This document shows, one piece after another, positions 22,801-34,900 of a DNA stretch of 64,000 bases. The number at the start of each line of letters is the position of its first letter. The first letter of the stretch is position 1. A model generated the notes under the pieces. It was not told the DNA's origin. It searched no databases and was given only the letters and a program-made list of their open reading frames with translations. This DNA is from Nematostella vectensis (lineage: Eukaryota > Cnidaria > Anthozoa > Actiniaria > Edwardsiidae), in NCBI RefSeq assembly GCF_932526225.1, contig NC_064034.1, positions 622,501 through 686,500 on the forward strand. The letters are read 5' to 3'. Position numbers and translations under genes: made by a program.

Positions 22801-25800
22801 CTGGAGCGATAACGTTACCCTATAAAACGATGGCTTTTTTAGATTGGAAGAGAATACTGAAAGGCTGTTTTCTGAATTACGTGTTAAATAATGCGTACTA
22901 GACGCATGGCTGGAGTACCGTAAAATTTTGCACCCCTCATTTTACCTATTTAAATTTCGGAAAGAGCGCGTGCTTAACATCTAGGTGCCTTGAGAATGGT
23001 ATGGTAGCATTTCCCGTGGCGCGCCTTGATCGGCTAATAAAAAAAGGGTGGATAGACATGGACATGGTCGGGGGGGGAGGGGGGGTGTAAAGTGGAACAC
23101 TCAGGTGATATGAGACGTGAAAGACGTGGGTATCTTGAGCCCCGCCTCCAACACTTACGGCTGTTGTAGTGGGATGGGAAGGGAGAGCATAGGTAATGGC
23201 AAGGGTTACGCGCGTCGGTACCCCCGCCTGGCACATGGTCACGGCAGTTGTGGTGTGGGTCACCAAGGGGAAGGGGGGACTGTGGAAGGTAGGGGGCATA
23301 GGTGATGGGAAGAGTTTAACGCGAAGGTACCTTAACTCCCGCCTTGAACATGGTCACGGCAGTTGTGGTACGGATCATACTGTTTGTTGAAGGAGTCTCT
23401 CCCAGAACACTACAGACCAAACCAAACAATGACATCATTACAACTGCAACAAGACTTCCCTGCAAGCAAGAGGCCTCTTTTCTCTGTATTTCGCTAGGCA
23501 AAACATAGCAAAAACGCAATTGCAATTGAGTTATCCTCCACCGCAGGCGTCTATGAGCTTTAGAAAGGGTAAAAAATAATTATGTTTCTTATGGCAGATT
23601 ACCGGCCGCCACGTAATTTTTTTCCCTTTTTCTTTTCTGGGCCACAAGGAGGACTTTGCTTGCGAGAGAAGCAACGACCAACTAAACAAAAGTAAAAGTG
23701 TACGGGTCTTTGTCTATCTAAGCACTCGTGATCATGCAAACACTTGCCATATAACCCGCGTGGCTCACCTGATCAGAAGGAACTTGAAGAGCCAAATGTT
23801 CGCCAGAATAATCCGAATTGGAAACGATACCTGCAAGCAATTTATTATTTAATTGCTTTGCTGTAGTAATCAATGTTCGGACCAAACGGCCTTACCTTAT
23901 CTGATTGTCATAAAACTGTGAATTTTTCCAAGCAAATTCTATTCTATGGTAGCCACGATATCGCGCGTCGCACTATAAATCATTTTTAGAATTTTATTAC
24001 TCTTTATAAATAAATACACCTATATACCGTAAGTCCTTCGCTTGTTGTGGAAATGCATACAAAACGATAGAAGCTTATGTATTTTTGGAGCAGGTTTCTC
24101 AAAAAACGAGCGTACCGGGCCATGTGCTGTGCCGTGGAAATGCATACAAAACGATAGAAGCTTATGTACCTTTGGCGCAAGTTCCTCAAAAAACGAGCGA
24201 ACCGGGCCATTTGCCGTGGAAATGCATACAATTAACGATAGAAGCTTATGTACCTTTGGCGCAAGTTCCTCAAAAAACGAGCGAACCGGGCCATTTGCCG
24301 TGGAAATGCATACAAATAACGATAGAAGCTTATGTACCTTTGGCGCAAGTTCCTCAAAAAACGAGCGAACTGGGCCATTTGCATTGGAAATGCATACAAA
24401 TAACGATTGAAGCTTATGTACCTTTGGCGCAAGTTCCTCAAAAAACGAGCGAACTTGGCCCGACAGATGAGCTGGACATGGACACGACTCGAGCCTGGGG
24501 GAAAAAACAAGTTTAACTTAAAAAATCACCCAAACAGTTCTTCATGAATACATCTATAAAAAAAAAGACAAATCCAGGATTTCTTGGGATGGGGGGGGGG
24601 GGGGCATATCTAATATACTAATAGCTAAATGCGGGTGTCTGTATGGCGCCCCTGGCTATAACCTTTGAGAGGATGCAAATGTACCATGAATATCATATCT
24701 AATATACTAATAGCTAAATGCGGGTGTCTGAATGGCGCACCTGGCTATGACCTTTGAGAGAACGCAAATGTACCATGAATATCATATCTAATATACTAAT
24801 AGCTAAATGCGGGTGCCTGAATGGCGCACCTGGCTATAGCCTTTGAGAGGATGCAGATGTACCATGAATATAAATATACTAATAGCTAAATGTGGTTGTC
24901 TGAATGGCGCACCTGGCTATAGCCTTTGAGAGGATGCCGATGCTGGACTCCTTGGGGGGCATCGAGGCGTGTCCTCCAGAAGTGTGAACGCTAAGCTCCA
25001 CCATCATATAACCCTTCTCAGCTACGCCGATTCTAGCAACAGAAATGTAGAAAATTCTTAAATATCATGAACATGAATATCATCAAAGGGAACATAATTT
25101 CTAGGATATCCAAGTTAAAGACGATCAAGCAGCAATTTCTAAACAAGCGCAAGTCAAAAGTCGTGTGAAGGCGTAGCATCCTGAAAAGTCATCGGTCACT
25201 TCACCCAAAAGAAGCGTGTGCGAATTTGAAAATGCCTTACAACATTTTAGAATGTCTACAAGAAATAGATTCAAAAGAAATTGTTTGTAGAAGCAGAGTT
25301 ACTCACATGGCATAAGGCGTGGTCAGACCTGGGAAGACGTTTTTTACAATGACCATTCCCTCGTCAACGATAAACTCGAGTTTAATATTCCTGGCCTTCA
25401 GTAGCATGCCAATATTACGCGCTCCATCTGCACCTTGAACCTATCAGAAAGCTGCATCTAGATTATTGGAACGAGGCTCAGGATAACACCCCTGAACAAT
25501 TTTGCATGCGGGGAGGGGGGAGGGGGTCGCGGTGTCTGTCTCCACACAATTTGTTTTTGAAACAGCAACATCCAGGCCATTTTCCGGCCAAAATATTAAC
25601 TACGTACTAACCGAGAGTAAGGTCATGCCGGGAAATATCAAACTGAGGCTTTTGGATGCGCCAAAGCCGAGGTTTGATATTTCCCGGCATGACCGAACGG
25701 TCAAGGTTAGTAAGTTGTTTATTATATGGCTTTTTAAAATAAAAATGACGAAGAAACAAATCAACTTTCGGCTTTCGCTTTCGCGTCAATATCGATTAGT

Positions 25801-28800
25801 TTATCGATCGATTTCAAAAAGGCGGGAAAACAAGAAACACTCGGGCGCTGCCAAATCAAAAATTGAAATGAGTGAAAAGATTCAACAAGTTATTGGACGA
25901 CTTTTCGGGCTATTTCCCTATTATTTGCACCTTTTGGAAGCTACACGTTTTATCACAGGTGAAGTTGATCCAAACAATAACAAAAAAAGCTCAGATGTCA
26001 GTCTTCATGGAATGTATGGACCGTTTAGTTCCAAAACTCCAGGTATATAGAGAACAAACTTCTGAAGTAAAATGAAAAGGCTAATCGCTTTGTGCATACC
26101 TCCAGCAAGTTATCCAAAAAACTCGGGGAAAAAAGCTCAGGCTAGGTTGTTCGAGACCGGAAATGAACGGATTCTGAAATGTGGATCTCGGCGCCTCGGC
26201 AAGTCTCGGATTTAGCCATCGCTACGCCTCAAGGTAAAAGCTTCTCTTTAGCTTACCCCTTCACCATGTCAACATGACAGCTATAAGTATCTCTTTAGCT
26301 TACCCCTTCACCATGTCAACATGACAGCTATAAGTATCTCTTTAGCTTACCCCTTCACCATGTCAACATGACAGCTATAAGTATCTCTTTAGCTTACCCC
26401 TTCACCATGTCAACATGACAGCTAAAAGAATCTCTTTAGCTTACCCCTTCACCATGTCAACATGACAGCTATAAGTATCTCTTTAGCTTACCCCTTCACC
26501 ATGTCAACATGACAGCTATAAGTATCTCTTTAGCTTACCTCTTCACCATGTCAACATGACAGCTATAAGTATCTCTTTAGCTTACCCCTTCACCATGTCA
26601 ACATGACAGCTAAAATTATCTCTTTAGCTTACCCCTTCACCATGTCAACATGACAGCTAAAATTATCTCTTCAGCTTACCTCTTCACCATGTCAACATGA
26701 CAGCTATAAGTATCTATTTAGCTTATCCCTTCACCATGTCAACATGACAGCTATAAGTATCTATTTAGCTTACCTCTTCACCATGTCAACATGACAGCTA
26801 TAAGTATCTCTTTAGCTTACCCCTTCACCATGTCAACATGACAGCTATAAGTATCTCTTTAGCTTACCCCTTCACCATGTCAACATGACAGCTATAAGTA
26901 TCTCTTTACTTACCCCTTCACCATGTCAACATGACAGCTATAAGTATCTCTTTAGCTTACCCTCTCACTATGTCAACATGACAGTTAAAAGTATCTCTTT
27001 AGCTTACCCCTTCACCATGTCAACATGACAGCTATAAGTATCTCTTTAGCTTACCTCTTCATCATGTCCATATGCAAGGTAGAAGCTTCTCTTTGGTTTT
27101 TGACCAAGTTTGAGTAATGCTTGTACAGCTTCTAATGATGCCTATCAATATAAAAAAATTGTCAAGCCCTAAGTGTTCAGGACATTACTAAGGATTTAGG
27201 AAGGGGTACACAATCAGGGACGTACGTGGCTTGTGTGCTATAAAAATGTTGCTAATATATGGTCATTCAGGTGTATTTCAGCTGGCCCCTTGCCCCTGTG
27301 CTAGCTGTCAGTTCCCAGTATGAACTGCATCAATGTGGCATTCAAGTGGGACGTTTCAAAGAATCTGGTGTAAGAATCTGCAGAAAGTTCCACCACAACT
27401 ATGGGCGTCTACCCCACACCATCTTTTCTTACTGGCATAAAACCAAGATGACCAACCTTACGAATACTGGGGTTTTACTTCAATTGGAATGTATTTTATG
27501 GACTTATCTGTATGAATAATGAAATATTCTTAGGGAAGGGTCATCATTTAACGGATGGGGGGAGGGCTGCTATGTTTGGGGGGAGGGCCTTATATTTTGT
27601 ACAGGTATTCTGATCAATTTCCAAGCCTGGAAATTAAATATTTTCTGGGGAGAACCCCAGACCCCCTACAAAACAGATAAATAAATGTGATGCACCTTCT
27701 GTTTGCACTTTCAGGACTTGCGTTTGGCTGCGCTGAAGATCATTGTCCCTTTTATTTTGGCTTTTATTTTTGTTTTTCTCTTTTTCAGTTTTGGTTTTGT
27801 CAATTTCAAGCACTGAATTTACAAATTCCATTTATGTCAAAGTTCCCCCACCCCCACTAACTTTTCAGATTGGTGGTATAAAAAGATGTGTAAATAAGAT
27901 TTCAGTTTGGGAGGAGCTCATGATGCTGTTTTCTATTTTATTTAGGTTTGAACAATAATGAGCATTTCAGATGTTTAAAAATGCCAAAATTTTTACATGG
28001 TAGCATGCCCTCAGACGCCTATACACAATATTTATCTGCGGCCCCTTCATGGGCATGCCTAAGTCAGCCCCCCCCTTCCCCTCACACACACAATAATTTG
28101 GCCCGGTCGTCTTTCATCGTTTGTACAGCACGGTGCCGTAAAGAGTGCTTTTAGGGTTATAGAATTTGCTGGTTCGACTCGAAGAACGAGCTGTACGTAG
28201 AGCATTCCAGAGACTAGACGACAAGAGTATAATTTGAATAAAGTAACCATCTCCCCCATCTTGGGGGAGGGTCACCATTTTTACACTTTAGATTGGGGAA
28301 GGGTCACCATTTTTACACTTAAGATTGGGGGAGGGTTACCATTTTTACACTTTAGATTGGGGAAGGAGTTGAAATTTTTTGAACCAGAAAAAAAAAATCT
28401 AATAAGCAGCCCCCCCTTCCCTTAGATAAGGTTTAAAATCTTAATCTTACCATAACCCCATTTTTTACATCTAGTGTACCCCTCCCCCAAATGTAGCCAT
28501 CCTTGACACGCCCGTCAAATGGGGGCACATCCCATGATCCTGGTGCAGGTACCACATCTAGATGACTGGCTATCATGTACGGCCTCAGGGTGCTGTTGCT
28601 ACCATGGACCTGGATTAACAAGCTGTAGTTGTTAATCACTTCAAAGGTAACCAAAGGATGGTGGAAGACGTAGGAGAATTCTGTGAACAACCAAAAGTGA
28701 TAAGTTGGTTAATTGCAAAACACCTACCATATCCTGCTCAGTTGTCAAATCTCCCCAGGCCCCTGTTAATGCTTTAGATAGGGGTGGACACACAGGCAGA

Positions 28801-29837
28801 GTGCACCACTTTCTCAACTGCCAAAAAGTGCTCTTTTTCTATAGACTTGCTAAATTTTAGAACTTTTTAATATGGCAGCTCCTTTTTTGCGAGCACAGAC
28901 TTTTTGAAAACTATGCACACACAAAAATTGTTTATATCTATCTTGCAACTTCCTTTATCTCAGTGCTTAAATATTGTAATATGTAAAATTACCATTGTCA
29001 TTGACTTAGAAAGGGAAGCTTAGCCATACGAAGATAATAGGGGAATAAATGGGCCCTTATCTACCTTATCAGCTACCCTGAAATGGAAATGCAAATAATA
29101 TTTTAAAATTCAACCACGTTGTATACAATTTTAATAAAACCGATAGTCAAGGCATCTCTGATCCAAGTTATGTTTTTCCCGATCCACTTTTATTAAAACG
29201 TATTTCATTCGAGGGTTCATCAAGCTCAAACTGAATATCAATCAGAACCAACAACACTTTTTGGTCGCGTGAGCGATAAATCGACAAATGCCACAGGGAG
29301 CCCGTTCTACAAAAAAATGTTAATAACAAGTGCGATTTTATTGGGCTCAAAACAATATTCTAAATAGTCTCCCTTTTGAGTTGCATGACTTCTTATCGTT
29401 TATAAAATAATCAAACAAGTCTGGGCTTACAAAAAATTTTTAGTTCTCTACAGTTAACCTCTGTCATTCAACAACTTAAGATAACTTTACACACCCCCAA
29501 CGGATGTGCAATAATCACAGCTTTTAAAAATACATCACGGTTTCTAAATCGCCTTAGAGTATATCCCCTTATCCTGTTTACCTCTGAGTATAAACTCCTT
29601 GAATTTTAGCAGCTCTGTTCGGTTGTAATCTCCGGGCCCCCAGGCGACAGTTCTGTAACGGAGAGCTTGGCTGAATCTCTCGAGAGCACTTGAGTCTGCG
29701 GTTATGAAATCTTCGTCAGTTGATAAACAAGGATCCTCGACTTTACGGTTCAAGGTGAATACAAGAGTTCTGATGACGAGAATCAGCGCTAAAGCAAGAA
29801 AGCTTGCAAGAAGAATGTTGATAATACGAAACGCCAT
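19888..29837 (-). CDS. PM20D1: Peptidase M20 domain-containing 1 (N-acyl amino acid synthase/hydrolase)
   Basis: M20 metallohydrolase family. The human enzyme is secreted and reversibly joins fatty acids to amino acids. Exons in coding order: 29837-29582, 28680-28451, 27141-27055, 25440-25307, 25032-24913, 24494-24422, 23830-23769, 23493-23331, 22819-22748, 22275-22162, 20163-19888; 528 residues (human 502). All expected metal or catalytic positions are visible: [35 protein letters not shown] and [11 protein letters not shown]. Also [19 protein letters not shown] and [16 protein letters not shown]. The N-terminus has a strong hydrophobic stretch ([17 protein letters not shown]) followed by Arg/Lys, so it may be a membrane anchor rather than a cleaved signal. 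Exon 8 carries an extra segment ([13 protein letters not shown]) absent from the human protein; its acceptor is my least certain junction. Five introns have duplicated splice sites. Confidence 0.95.
20470..21365. repeat. 34-bp GC-rich minisatellite, PM20D1 last intron
   Basis: About 26 copies of gtcagagaaccgcccgtcct followed by cctcctcgctctaa. Variants have 3-bp deletions or ccccctcgct. Much richer in GC than the surrounding intron. It lies 300 bp upstream of the final exon in transcript direction and contains no copy of a PM20D1 splice site. Confidence 0.95.
22262..22545 (-). repeat. 104-bp array of PM20D1 exon-10 acceptors
   Basis: The acceptor and first exonic bases (gtttgtag then GTGGTTGAACATGACCG) at 22275 are repeated upstream in the transcript, starting at 22379 and again about 104 bp further (gtttatag then GTGGTTAAACATG), with a partial third remnant. 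104 is not a multiple of three, so upstream acceptors would shift the frame. Confidence 0.9.
23141..23390 (-). repeat. Duplicated end of PM20D1 exon 8
   Basis: The exon end encoding [13 protein letters not shown] plus donor (GTTAAG then gtaccttcgcg) has a diverged copy 109 bp into the intron (ACAACTGCCGTGACCATGT, then ggcgggg and gtaccgacgcg, donor at 23221) and a more decayed third copy at about 23141-23185 lacking a GT. The authentic donor follows 23331. Confidence 0.85.
24040..24470 (-). repeat. 84-bp in-frame array of PM20D1 exon-6 donor ends
   Basis: The authentic exon end (TTTTTTGAGGAACTTGCGCC, AAAG, donor gtacataag, donor G at 24421) recurs with donors at 24337, 24253 and 24169, each exactly 84 bp apart, plus a fifth copy whose GT has become AT. 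Read in the PM20D1 frame, the first three added units contain no stop. Each extra donor would therefore add 28 residues ending again in FFEELAPK. Open frames seen on both strands here come from this repeat. Confidence 0.93.
24605..24945 (-). repeat. About 89-bp array of PM20D1 exon-5 donor ends
   Basis: Four copies (the authentic one and three more) of the exon end CATCCTCTCAAAGGCTATAG with CCAG and donor gtgcgccatt, each followed by an intronic block with gcatttagctattag. Spacing is 82 to 90 bp, so not frame-preserving. Authentic donor G at 24912. Confidence 0.93.
25605..25712. mobile_element. 108-bp hairpin MITE, PM20D1 intron 3
   Basis: Two arms of about 45 bp are near-perfect inverse copies: tactaacc...ggtcatgccgggaaatatca and its inverse gatatttcccggcatgacc...ggttagta, around a loop of about 16 bases. 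Typical of a short fold-back element; also able to form a strong RNA hairpin in either transcript. The plus-strand frame 25502-26050 running through it is not considered a gene. Confidence 0.75.
26236..27055 (-). repeat. 47-bp array of PM20D1 exon-3 donors (17 copies plus authentic)
   Basis: The authentic exon end CATATGGACATGATGAAGAG with donor gtaagctaaagag sits at 27055. Seventeen further copies at 47-bp spacing carry tgttgacatggtgaaggg or ...aagag followed by gtaagctaaagagatac. Nearly all keep an intact GTAAGC. Reading through the authentic donor meets TAA at the third intronic codon, so any decoy use truncates the protein just after the catalytic DEE. Confidence 0.95.
27540..28440. other. 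PM20D1 intron 2, low-complexity
   Basis: Several G-rich runs and a short tandem (about 33 bp: gggtcaccatttttacactt then tagattgggg) at 28250-28370. It abuts the exon at 28451-28680 on its intron side but contains no donor copy. No gene seen. Confidence 0.6.
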
Positions 29838-31908
29838 GATTCCTTCTCTCAAATTTGTTTTCTTTTTTCCTTGTCAACGAGTCATTAACCTCGCACCAGG
29901 CCGCTCGCGACCTTGCACGATCCACCACGAAATATGACATCTATCAGATGATAATTAGTAATTCTTACAGAACAAGCATGCAACATCAGTGAAAACTTTG
30001 AATAAATCAGGATTATTTCTGATCGGTTTTTCGGAGAAACTTTCAGTGTCATGTCTATGAAACCGGCCATATTCCCATTGCTACCCCCCGCCCGTCCCCT
30101 TCCAAAGCAAGAGGGCCCTGGAAGGGGTAAAACGGGAGCCGTGATTCGCCTTATTTTGGGCCGGGAAAAGGCCTCCCCTGTAAAATATACAGTACAGCCA
30201 CCGGGATTTTGCGAGAACAAAGGCCGGAAAACGGGATTCGGACCCACCTTCAGACCCTGAAGCAAGAATACTACCCCCCCCCCCCCCCCTTTCTCCCCCA
30301 CATGAAAACAAACCTGCTAATAACCAAAGTACGAGTATTTATTTGTTTAAAAATTACACTTTCTACTAATGATTTATTTCTATCTATCTGCATACTTTCA
30401 GCTGTATCCACTTTAAAAGTGATGCAATAATTTTTTTAAAAACTTGCTTGAAAATGGTCCGGACAGTATTGAGCCTAGAAACTAGTTATTAGGGACCTTA
30501 AGCAACGACGACGGCAACGTGGAGGACGACGGCAGAAAACAATGGGATTTGATTCAAAATTCATTAGTAGCACGTGAAAATGCGTTCTGTCTGATACATT
30601 TCAGCCGTTTTCCATAAAACCACGACGTGAAAACTCGAACTTTCACGGTCAATTGAGGATGCGGACGTTTGCACTGTAAACTCCTCTAACCACGTTCGCT
30701 ACTGTAGAAATAATGTCCTTAGTTTATTTTTATCTGTCTCTGACTATAATGCTTTGCTTATTCCATTGCAATTAAATTATAATTGATCGCCAAGCGCCAA
30801 CGCATCTTTATCGATCTTGTTACCCTAGCTGTTGTCGTCGTTCTTGTATAAGGTCCCTATTCGTACCTCGTGGAAATGCGGCAACGTGAAAGATAGGAGA
30901 GCTCATTTTTCATAATAAAATAATACAATTTACATTTTCCTTTCAAAATATTGTTTATACGCAATTCCAATCATTATTTTAAATATAATATTTGAAGTTT
31001 GAAAACTCCCATTTTTGGGAAGTGAACTCTATCTCTTTGAAAAGTGAAATCTATCTTATTCTCAAGCAGATTCAAACAGTTAAGTGAGTAACCTGTCAAT
31101 AAAGCGAAATCCCCTTTGTATAGGTTTGGTTGGGAAGAAGCCCAGGGGGATGGGGGAGACTCTCCAGCCAAGTAGACGGGGTTGACCGCCCTATCTTTTA
31201 GGGTATAAAATTTCAACAAACTGCTATCTCTTAGGGGGTGATGGAGGATTTTTCCGATTCTGCTTTCTCTTAGGGTATAAAATTCGATCAACTGGCTATC
31301 TCTTAGGGTTAAAACAACCTTTGACCACACCCAATTTGCTACCTCTAAGGGGTAAGAATTTCTGTTGACCACACCCAAAGTGCCTTAGGTTTAAAATTGA
31401 TTTTTGCTGACGATCATCCCCGTCTGTTCCATGGGGAGGGGGGGGGGGGGCACTTAAAGCCGCATTATCACCAGTTTACTTCCGGTCGATTACATAACAA
31501 TCAGCGATTATTTTTGACGGAAAACACGAAAAATATTTAAAAATTGTGAAAAAAGTGTGTCTATTAGAAGTTACTCTGAGGATGTGACTGGTAATCTAGA
31601 GCGGATGGCCTGTTATATATCTCGGATTCTAATAGATTTTTTTGTCTTTTAATGGTTGAGGTTTCCGTCGGCCCTCCGGAAATAAAATGGTGACAATGCG
31701 GGGAAAGGAATGGGAGGGTTCAAGTAATCGGAATTTAACTACAAACTTTGCATGGGAACGCGTTCAAGTAATCGGAATTTAACTACAAACTTTGCATGGG
31801 AACGCGTTCACTTATGAATTAAATTAACGAATGCGTGTTGCACCATCTGGGTGCTAGCTTTCCTTGGAGTAATTTAAGTCCTTCTGTCTGCGTTTTATCA
31901 TGTGGGTG
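29838..31908. other. Region between PM20D1 start and GRIPAP1 stop
   Basis: Presumed PM20D1 promoter side and GRIPAP1 3' flank. Holds a C/G-run-rich stretch (30080-30300), a MITE (30490-30859), a G run at 31436-31450, and a 44-bp duplication (caagtaatcggaatttaact...catgggaacgcg) at about 31719-31807. No additional gene is supported. Confidence 0.55.
30490..30859. mobile_element. MITE with TAGGGACCTTA terminal inverted repeats
   Basis: Left end tagggaccttaagcaacgac(gacggcaacg), right end gttgtcgtcgttcttgtata+aggtccctat. The outer 11 bp are perfect inverse copies and the gacgacgg/cgtcgtc blocks continue the pairing. The TA at each edge could be a target-site duplication. No coding capacity; 370 bp. 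Confidence 0.8.
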
Positions 31909-34900
31909 CTACCTGGAATCATCAAGTCCTTCTGTCCGCGTTTTACCTTCGTCAGCTGGTTCATGGACGCTACAAGTCTCCTCAGCATGCGCCGTAGTGA
32001 CGTCTGTTTGAGCCTGCGCTGAGGTGCTTCCAGCGGTTTCTTGAGGCTTTGCAGATGCATTGCAAGGAGTATTATTTATTTGCGCCTGTGCCTTTGACCC
32101 AGCGTAGTCCAAGCGTCTATAACTTTCTAGCTCTTTCGATAAGTTGTCAATATCCTGCAAAGATAGATATTTACTTTTAGTCTATCTTTAAAGATCTTTG
32201 ATTAGGCCATTTTCCAGATACAAGGGTCTTATGTGAGTGCGAAAAAGGGATCTTTGTCAACAGAAAGGTAAAAGACGTGAGGTCATGCAACTTACAATTT
32301 CGTATACAGAGATTTACCCATACATCAAAAAAGGTGTACAGGAGTGTTTTGATGTAGAGATATCAGAAAATCCTCCTTTATTTTGACTGTAGATTCTTCA
32401 TTAGTTCGGGGGGGGGGGGGGTTAATGTAGAGATATCAGAAAAGCCCACCTTTTGTGGCTGTAGATTCTAAATTAGTTCAGGGGGGGTTAATGTTGAGAT
32501 ATCAGAAAAGCCCCCCTTTTGTAGCTGTTGATTCTTCATTAGTTCAGGGGGGGGGGGGTTATGTAGAGATATCAGAAAAGCCCACCTTTTGTGGCTGTAG
32601 ATTCTTCATTAGTTCAGAGAGGGGGGGGGGTTATGTAGAGATATCAGAAAAGCGCACCTTTTGTGGCTGTAGATTCTAAATTAGTTCAGGGGGGGTTAAT
32701 GTAGAGATATCAGAAAAGCCCCCCTTTTGTAGCTGTTGATTCTTCATTAGTTCAGGGGGGGGGTTATGTAGAGATATTAGAAAAGCCCGCCTTTTGTAGC
32801 TGTAGATTCTTCATTAGGGTCTCTTCTAGCATCAGTTGAATCTTCTTGGTCTCCATCTTGGACTTGCCAAACGGGAGGGTAACCTTCACCTTCTCCTTAA
32901 TGCTGGACAAAGCGTCTTGCTTTGGGCTGCCGCGAATAGCTCCTAAAACAACACAGCCAGAATACCCGAATCAGGGTCGTAGAGTCAGGAGTGTAGAGTC
33001 AGGGTTGTAGAGTCAGGTGTGTAGAGTCAGGGTCGTAAAGTCAGGGTCGTAGAGTCAGGGTCGTAGAGTCAGGGTCGTAAAGTCAGGGTCGTAGAGTCAG
33101 GGTCGTAGAGTCAGGGTCGTAGAGTCAGAGTCGTAGAGTCAGGGTCGTAGAGTCAGGGTCGTAGAGTCAGAGTCGTAGAGTCAGAGGTGTAGAGTCAGGG
33201 CATAGAGTCAGGGTCGTAGAGTCAGAGTCGTAGAGTCAGGGGTGTAGAGTCAGGGGTGTAGAGTCAGGGGTGTAGAGTCAGGGATGTAGAGTCAGAGTCG
33301 TAGAGTCAGGGGTGTAGAGTCAGGGGTGTAGAGTCAGGGCGTAGAGTCAGGGGTGTAGAGTCAGGGGTGTAGAGTCAGAGTCGTAGAGTCAGGGTCGTAG
33401 AGTCAGGGTCGTAGAGTCAGGGTCGTAGAGTCAGGGTCGTAGAGTCAGGGTCGTAGAGTCAGGGTCATAGAGTCAGGGTCGTAGAGTCAGAGTCGTAGAG
33501 TCAGGGGTGTAGAGTCAGGGGTGTAGAGTCAGGGCGTAGAGTCAGGGGTGTAGAGTCGGATGTAGAGTCAGGGCATAGAGTCAGTGCAGTGTAGAGTGCA
33601 TGAAGAAAAAAAATAAGAAAACATATTTAACAAGAAAAGGGGGTATTTACAGAAGTGTCAGTCAGAATTCACAGAAGCTATCCTCTTCCCCTTTTTCAAG
33701 GCTAACCAAGCTGTCTAACAAGGTTAGACATTTATACACCTCCCTGAAGACAGAACTGTTTCCTCCTTAAAGAGAGGCCTACAACATTAAACGATGTTTG
33801 ATTTATTTCCCTTTCTTCCACAACGCTTACGAAGACCACATATTTTTCAACGTCAATTTGTCTGTAGTCTTTTACCATCCCAAACTAGATAGTTTTAGGA
33901 ACCAAGCATGTATGGTGCTACTGGATCTTGCACTATAACAAATAACTAGAATCTCTCTGTCCTAGCTTCACCTATTTTTGTTTCCATGGCGTAAGCTTGA
34001 ATGACTTCGGATTTCTGTACCAGGTCATCTGCCAGCGCCCCTCCTGTCTCCTCCAGATGGCGAACCTTCAGACAACAAATGAAGAAATAAATATAAGTGA
34101 ATATGTTGCTTTTCTATAGCGCAAGTATCCATGTGTTCACAGTCACCTTCCCTTAACAAGCAGCCACGATTTTGATTACTATTATAGTATTAAGCTCAAC
34201 CCATACGTAGAGATTCGTAGGCCCGTCCCCACGTATTTATTTCCGCCTTAAAAAGCAACCTTTTTCGTACGGATACGGGTATCGTACACACGTGAACGCG
34301 AAAACGATGTCCGACAACGGAACTATCTGAAAACAATAACCTTTCGGTGCCGCGTGGAAGCGCGAAAATCGAACTTAACGAAAACTATGACGTGATTCAC
34401 TTTTTGCATGCGATGTAAACAAGCAAAATATTGGGCACACGCATGCGCTGTACAGCTTTCTATCGTTTTCGTATCCTTTCTGCGTTTTTGTGGAGGCGAG
34501 ACGTCTCAAACTAAAAGCGCTTCGTGTTGACGCATATCTTTTTGAAAACGGAACAAAAGGTTGCGTTTTTTTGGCGGCTGGCGCCGTGAATGATGTTCTT
34601 GATAGAGCAACCGGACCTTCTCCTCTAGAAGCCACTTTTCTTGCTGTACGTCTGCGAGCCGCTCGATCAGCTCCAGGGTGTCTTCATTGAGCAGGCCAGC
34701 CGTGGACGAGGAAGGGCTAGGCGGCTACAAGACAGAAGAATCCAACAGAAAACATCTAAAAACAACCAATAAAGGCTTTGCCGCTACCAGCACGACCAAC
34801 AGGCAAAAACAAAATATGCATTTGGTTTTATTGAGGAGCTTTAAGAAACGCTAGCAACCCTATAATCACAGAAGACCTCGAGATGTTGCTATCACAACAA

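Noticed and set aside
25502-26050. 182-codon plus-strand frame in PM20D1 intron
   Set aside because: Runs through a fold-back element and has no recognisable domain.
30000-30310. Gene in the C/G-rich segment upstream of PM20D1
   Set aside because: Overlapping frames on both strands owe their length to homopolymer runs and base bias; no splice sites or homology recognised.
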